Positions 62,377 through 64,000 of a stretch of 64,000 nucleotides of DNA are shown here, piece by piece. Made by a program: the position numbers and the translations under genes. Under the pieces are notes generated by a model that was not told the DNA's origin, made no database searches, and saw only the letters and a list, made by a program, of their open reading frames with translations. The stretch's first letter is position 1. The number at the start of each line of letters is the position of its first letter. This stretch comes from an uncultured Pseudomonas sp. Its GTDB lineage: Bacteria; Pseudomonadota; Gammaproteobacteria; Pseudomonadales; Pseudomonadaceae. Location of the stretch: positions 1-64,000 of the forward strand of contig NZ_CAJYDW010000019.1 in NCBI RefSeq assembly GCF_913774235.1, read 5' to 3'.

Positions 62377-63008
62377 TCGTCGGGGTTATCCCTGGCGGAG
62401 CGGGCGGCGCCCAGGCGGGCGAGGCGAGCGTCGAGGCGATCCACGTCCAGGCGCAGGGCGTCGATCTCGGCGAAGCGAGCTTCGCCTTCGAGACGACCTA
62501 CCAGGTGCCGGCTTTCCTCGTTAAGCCAGTTGGACAGCGTCAGCCGCAGGCTGTCACGGCTCTGCTCGCCGAAGGCCTGGCCGCGCCGAGCGAGATCGCC
62601 CAGGGCCGCGGCTGGCAGCGGGCCCAGCCAGCGGCTGACCTCGTGTTGCCAGTCCAGCTCCAGGTTCTGCAGGATGTCGGCCAGTTCGATCAGCAGGGTG
62701 CTGTCACCCTCCAGCCGCACGTCGGGCTGGTGCAGGACCTTCTGCTTGTCGCGGGCTAGCGCCAGCTCGGCCAGGCGCGTCGCCGGAGCACTCAGGGTGC
62801 AGTCGATGTCGCCTTCGTGATGGGCGGCGAAATGCAGGCCGTCACCCGCCGGCAGTACATAGAGCCGCAAGGCGGGTTGCCGCGACTGCACGGCGATGAC
62901 GCGACCGGTCAGACCCGCCAGCCGCGGCAGCGCTACCGGGTCGAGCGCCAGCAGCGGATTCAGGCCACGCTCCAGCGCAGCCAGCAAGGCCTGGGTGACG
63001 AGCGCCAT
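62373..63008 (-). CDS. ubiJ: Ubiquinone biosynthesis accessory factor UbiJ
   Basis: A 211-residue protein with an N-terminal SCP2 lipid-binding domain (about 15-110) and a C-terminal coiled coil. It is the scaffold that binds ubiquinone intermediates for the Ubi complex. One-base overlap with ubiE and four-base with ubiB make ubiE-ubiJ-ubiB a single coupled unit. Confidence 0.93.
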   Translation of the reverse strand: MALVTQALLAALERGLNPLLALDPVALPRLAGLTGRVIAVQSRQPALRLYVLPAGDGLHFAAHHEGDIDCTLSAPATRLAELALARDKQKVLHQPDVRLEGDSTLLIELADILQNLELDWQHEVSRWLGPLPAAALGDLARRGQAFGEQSRDSLRLTLSNWLNEESRHLVGRLEGEARFAEIDALRLDVDRLDARLARLGAARSARDNPDE

Positions 63009-63778
63009 CAGGGCTTGATACCGCGGTGCAGGGCGACCACGCCGCCGGTCATGTTGTGGTACGTGACGCGGGCGAAGCCGGTCTCTTCCATCATGGCCTT
63101 GAGGGTCTGCTGATCGGGGTGCATGCGGATGGATTCGGCCAGGTAGCGGTAGCTCTCGGCATCGCCGGCCACCAGCTTGCCCATCAGCGGCAGCAGGCCG
63201 AAGGAGTAGGCGTCATAGGCCTTGGACACCAGCGGATTGGTGGGCTTGGAAAATTCCAGCACCAGCAACCGGCCACCGGGCTTGAGCACGCGCAGCATGG
63301 ACGCCAGGGCCTGGTCCTTGTGGGTGACGTTACGCAGGCCGAAGGCGATGGTGATGCAGTCGAAGTGATTGTCGGGGAAGGGCAGCTTCTCGGCGTCGGC
63401 CTGGACGAAGCGCACATTGCTCGCCACGCCTTCGTCGAGCAGGCGGTCGCGACCGACCTTGAGCATGGAGTCGTTGATGTCGGCCAGGACCACCTCGCCG
63501 GTGGGGCCGACCAGGCGGGCGAACTGCTTGGTCAGATCGCCCGTGCCGCCGGCGATGTCCAGTACGCGATTGCCACGGCGCACGCCGGACAGTTCGATGG
63601 TGAATCTCTTCCACAGCCGGTGGATGCCCGCCGACATCAGGTCGTTCATCACATCGTACTTGGCCGCCACCGAATGGAAGACTTCCGCGACCTTGTAAGC
63701 CTTCTGGCTCTCCGGAACGCTCTGGTAGCCGAAGTGGGTCTGGGATTCGGCCTCGGGGCCTTTGCGCGGATCGCTCAT
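63008..63778 (-). CDS. ubiE: Demethylubiquinone/demethylmenaquinone C-methyltransferase
   Basis: SAM-dependent C-methylation in quinone synthesis. The 256-residue protein starts [20 protein letters not shown] (ATG 63778) and has [33 protein letters not shown] and the [14 protein letters not shown] signature. An upstream in-frame ATG would add 11 residues without homology. Confidence 0.97.
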   Translation of the reverse strand: MSDPRKGPEAESQTHFGYQSVPESQKAYKVAEVFHSVAAKYDVMNDLMSAGIHRLWKRFTIELSGVRRGNRVLDIAGGTGDLTKQFARLVGPTGEVVLADINDSMLKVGRDRLLDEGVASNVRFVQADAEKLPFPDNHFDCITIAFGLRNVTHKDQALASMLRVLKPGGRLLVLEFSKPTNPLVSKAYDAYSFGLLPLMGKLVAGDAESYRYLAESIRMHPDQQTLKAMMEETGFARVTYHNMTGGVVALHRGIKP

Positions 63779-63874
63779 GGGGCTACACCTGGGACAGGGA
63801 CAAGAGGGCATTCTAGCAGGGGGATCGCCCGGCTTGCCTGGCTAAAACCTGCGCTGACCGCTCGGTTCTCGCGA

Positions 63875-63903
63875 TTGGCGAGGTGACGGGCCCTCGCTAT
63901 AGT
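63875..63903 (+). promoter_or_regulatory. Sigma70-type promoter of the PHA-system gene
   Basis: TTGGCG, exactly 17 bases, TATAGT. Both hexamers match consensus well, and the ATG follows 27 bases later. Confidence 0.65.
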
Positions 63904-63929
63904 CAGGGCCCCTCAACCGGAGTTCCCCG

Positions 63930-64000
63930 ATGTCCCAGATCACCATCGAACGCAGCCACTCCCTAGGCCTGGAGGGCGTTCGCCAGAAGGCCGATCAACT
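63930..64000 (+). CDS. Polyhydroxyalkanoic acid system family protein (3' truncated)
   Basis: The first 23 codons (MSQITIERSHSLGLEGVRQK...) run off the right edge. The beginning matches the small PHA-system family conserved next to ubiE in Pseudomonas. An upstream CCGGAG serves as ribosome-binding site. Only the start is visible. Confidence 0.75.
   Translation, partial: MSQITIERSHSLGLEGVRQKADQ

Overview
The window is a gene-dense, GC-rich stretch (most genes clearly above 60% GC by eye) of a gammaproteobacterial chromosome. It has the gene content and local order of Pseudomonas: retS-purD-purH-fis-dusB, hemA-prfA-prmC-moeB-murI, ubiE-ubiJ-ubiB-hisI-hisE-tatABC, pth-rplY-prs, gcbA-like and dsbD beside aroQ-accB-accC. 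The genus call is strong. A species near P. oryzihabitans/P. psychrotolerans is only a guess. I see no insertion sequence, prophage, integrase or CRISPR array; this is essentially core chromosome.

Layout. 1-1.5 kb: the tail of a membrane protein, a small secreted protein built from 75-bp tandem repeats, and a LysR regulator. 1.7-8.5 kb (minus): ychF, pth, rplY, prs, tRNA-Gln(TTG), ispE, lolB and a TPR lipoprotein. 8.7-13.4 kb (plus): an overlapping hemA-prfA-prmC-moeB-murI operon, then a PagL-type lipid A deacylase. 14.1-20.7 kb: a light/near-UV response island with a photolyase, a MerR-type class II LitR-like regulator, a DUF523-DUF1722 desulfidase, a renalase-like FAD oxidoreductase, a TIGR01777 epimerase and ferrochelatase. 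Twin CTTGTACAAG palindromes lie in front of the desulfidase-merR-phr operon. 20.7-24.3 kb: nucleobase salvage (uraA, upp, hpt), a WbuC-type cupin and a small conserved protein. 24.5-28.9 kb (minus): rhlE, metF and ahcY, with an SAH riboswitch ahead of ahcY. 29.2-45.3 kb: an acyl-CoA thioesterase, then a long minus block of retS, purD, purH, fis, dusB, a zinc-ribbon membrane protein, prmA, accC, accB, aroQ, dsbD and a GGDEF response regulator. 45.5-51 kb (plus): DUF2333 protein, Nudix hydrolase, SUI1-like factor, speA, two lipoproteins and a PEBP protein. 51-57.7 kb: a cysteine hydrolase (minus), then pip-dtd and opgG-opgH (plus). 57.8-63.8 kb (minus): rsmE, tatC/B/A, hisE, hisI, ubiB, ubiJ, ubiE; the start of a PHA-system protein closes the window on the plus strand.

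How genes work together. PrmC methylates the GGQ glutamine of PrfA encoded just upstream. MetF and AhcY are neighbouring steps of the methyl cycle, and the riboswitch senses SAH, the AhcY substrate. Upp and UraA couple uracil uptake to UMP formation. UbiE, UbiJ and UbiB serve ubiquinone synthesis, and OpgG/OpgH make periplasmic glucans. In the light island, photolyase repairs UV lesions while the DUF523-DUF1722 enzyme is of the family that removes 4-thiouridine (a near-UV chromophore) from tRNA; the regulator appears to lack the cobalamin ligands of CarH-type photoreceptors. The most interesting observations are this island with its operator, the 75-bp-repeat secreted protein, the roughly 50% GC patch at the ispE 3' end beside tRNA-Gln, the degenerate ATP-binding motifs of RetS, and a large imperfect palindrome at 24.33-24.43 kb.
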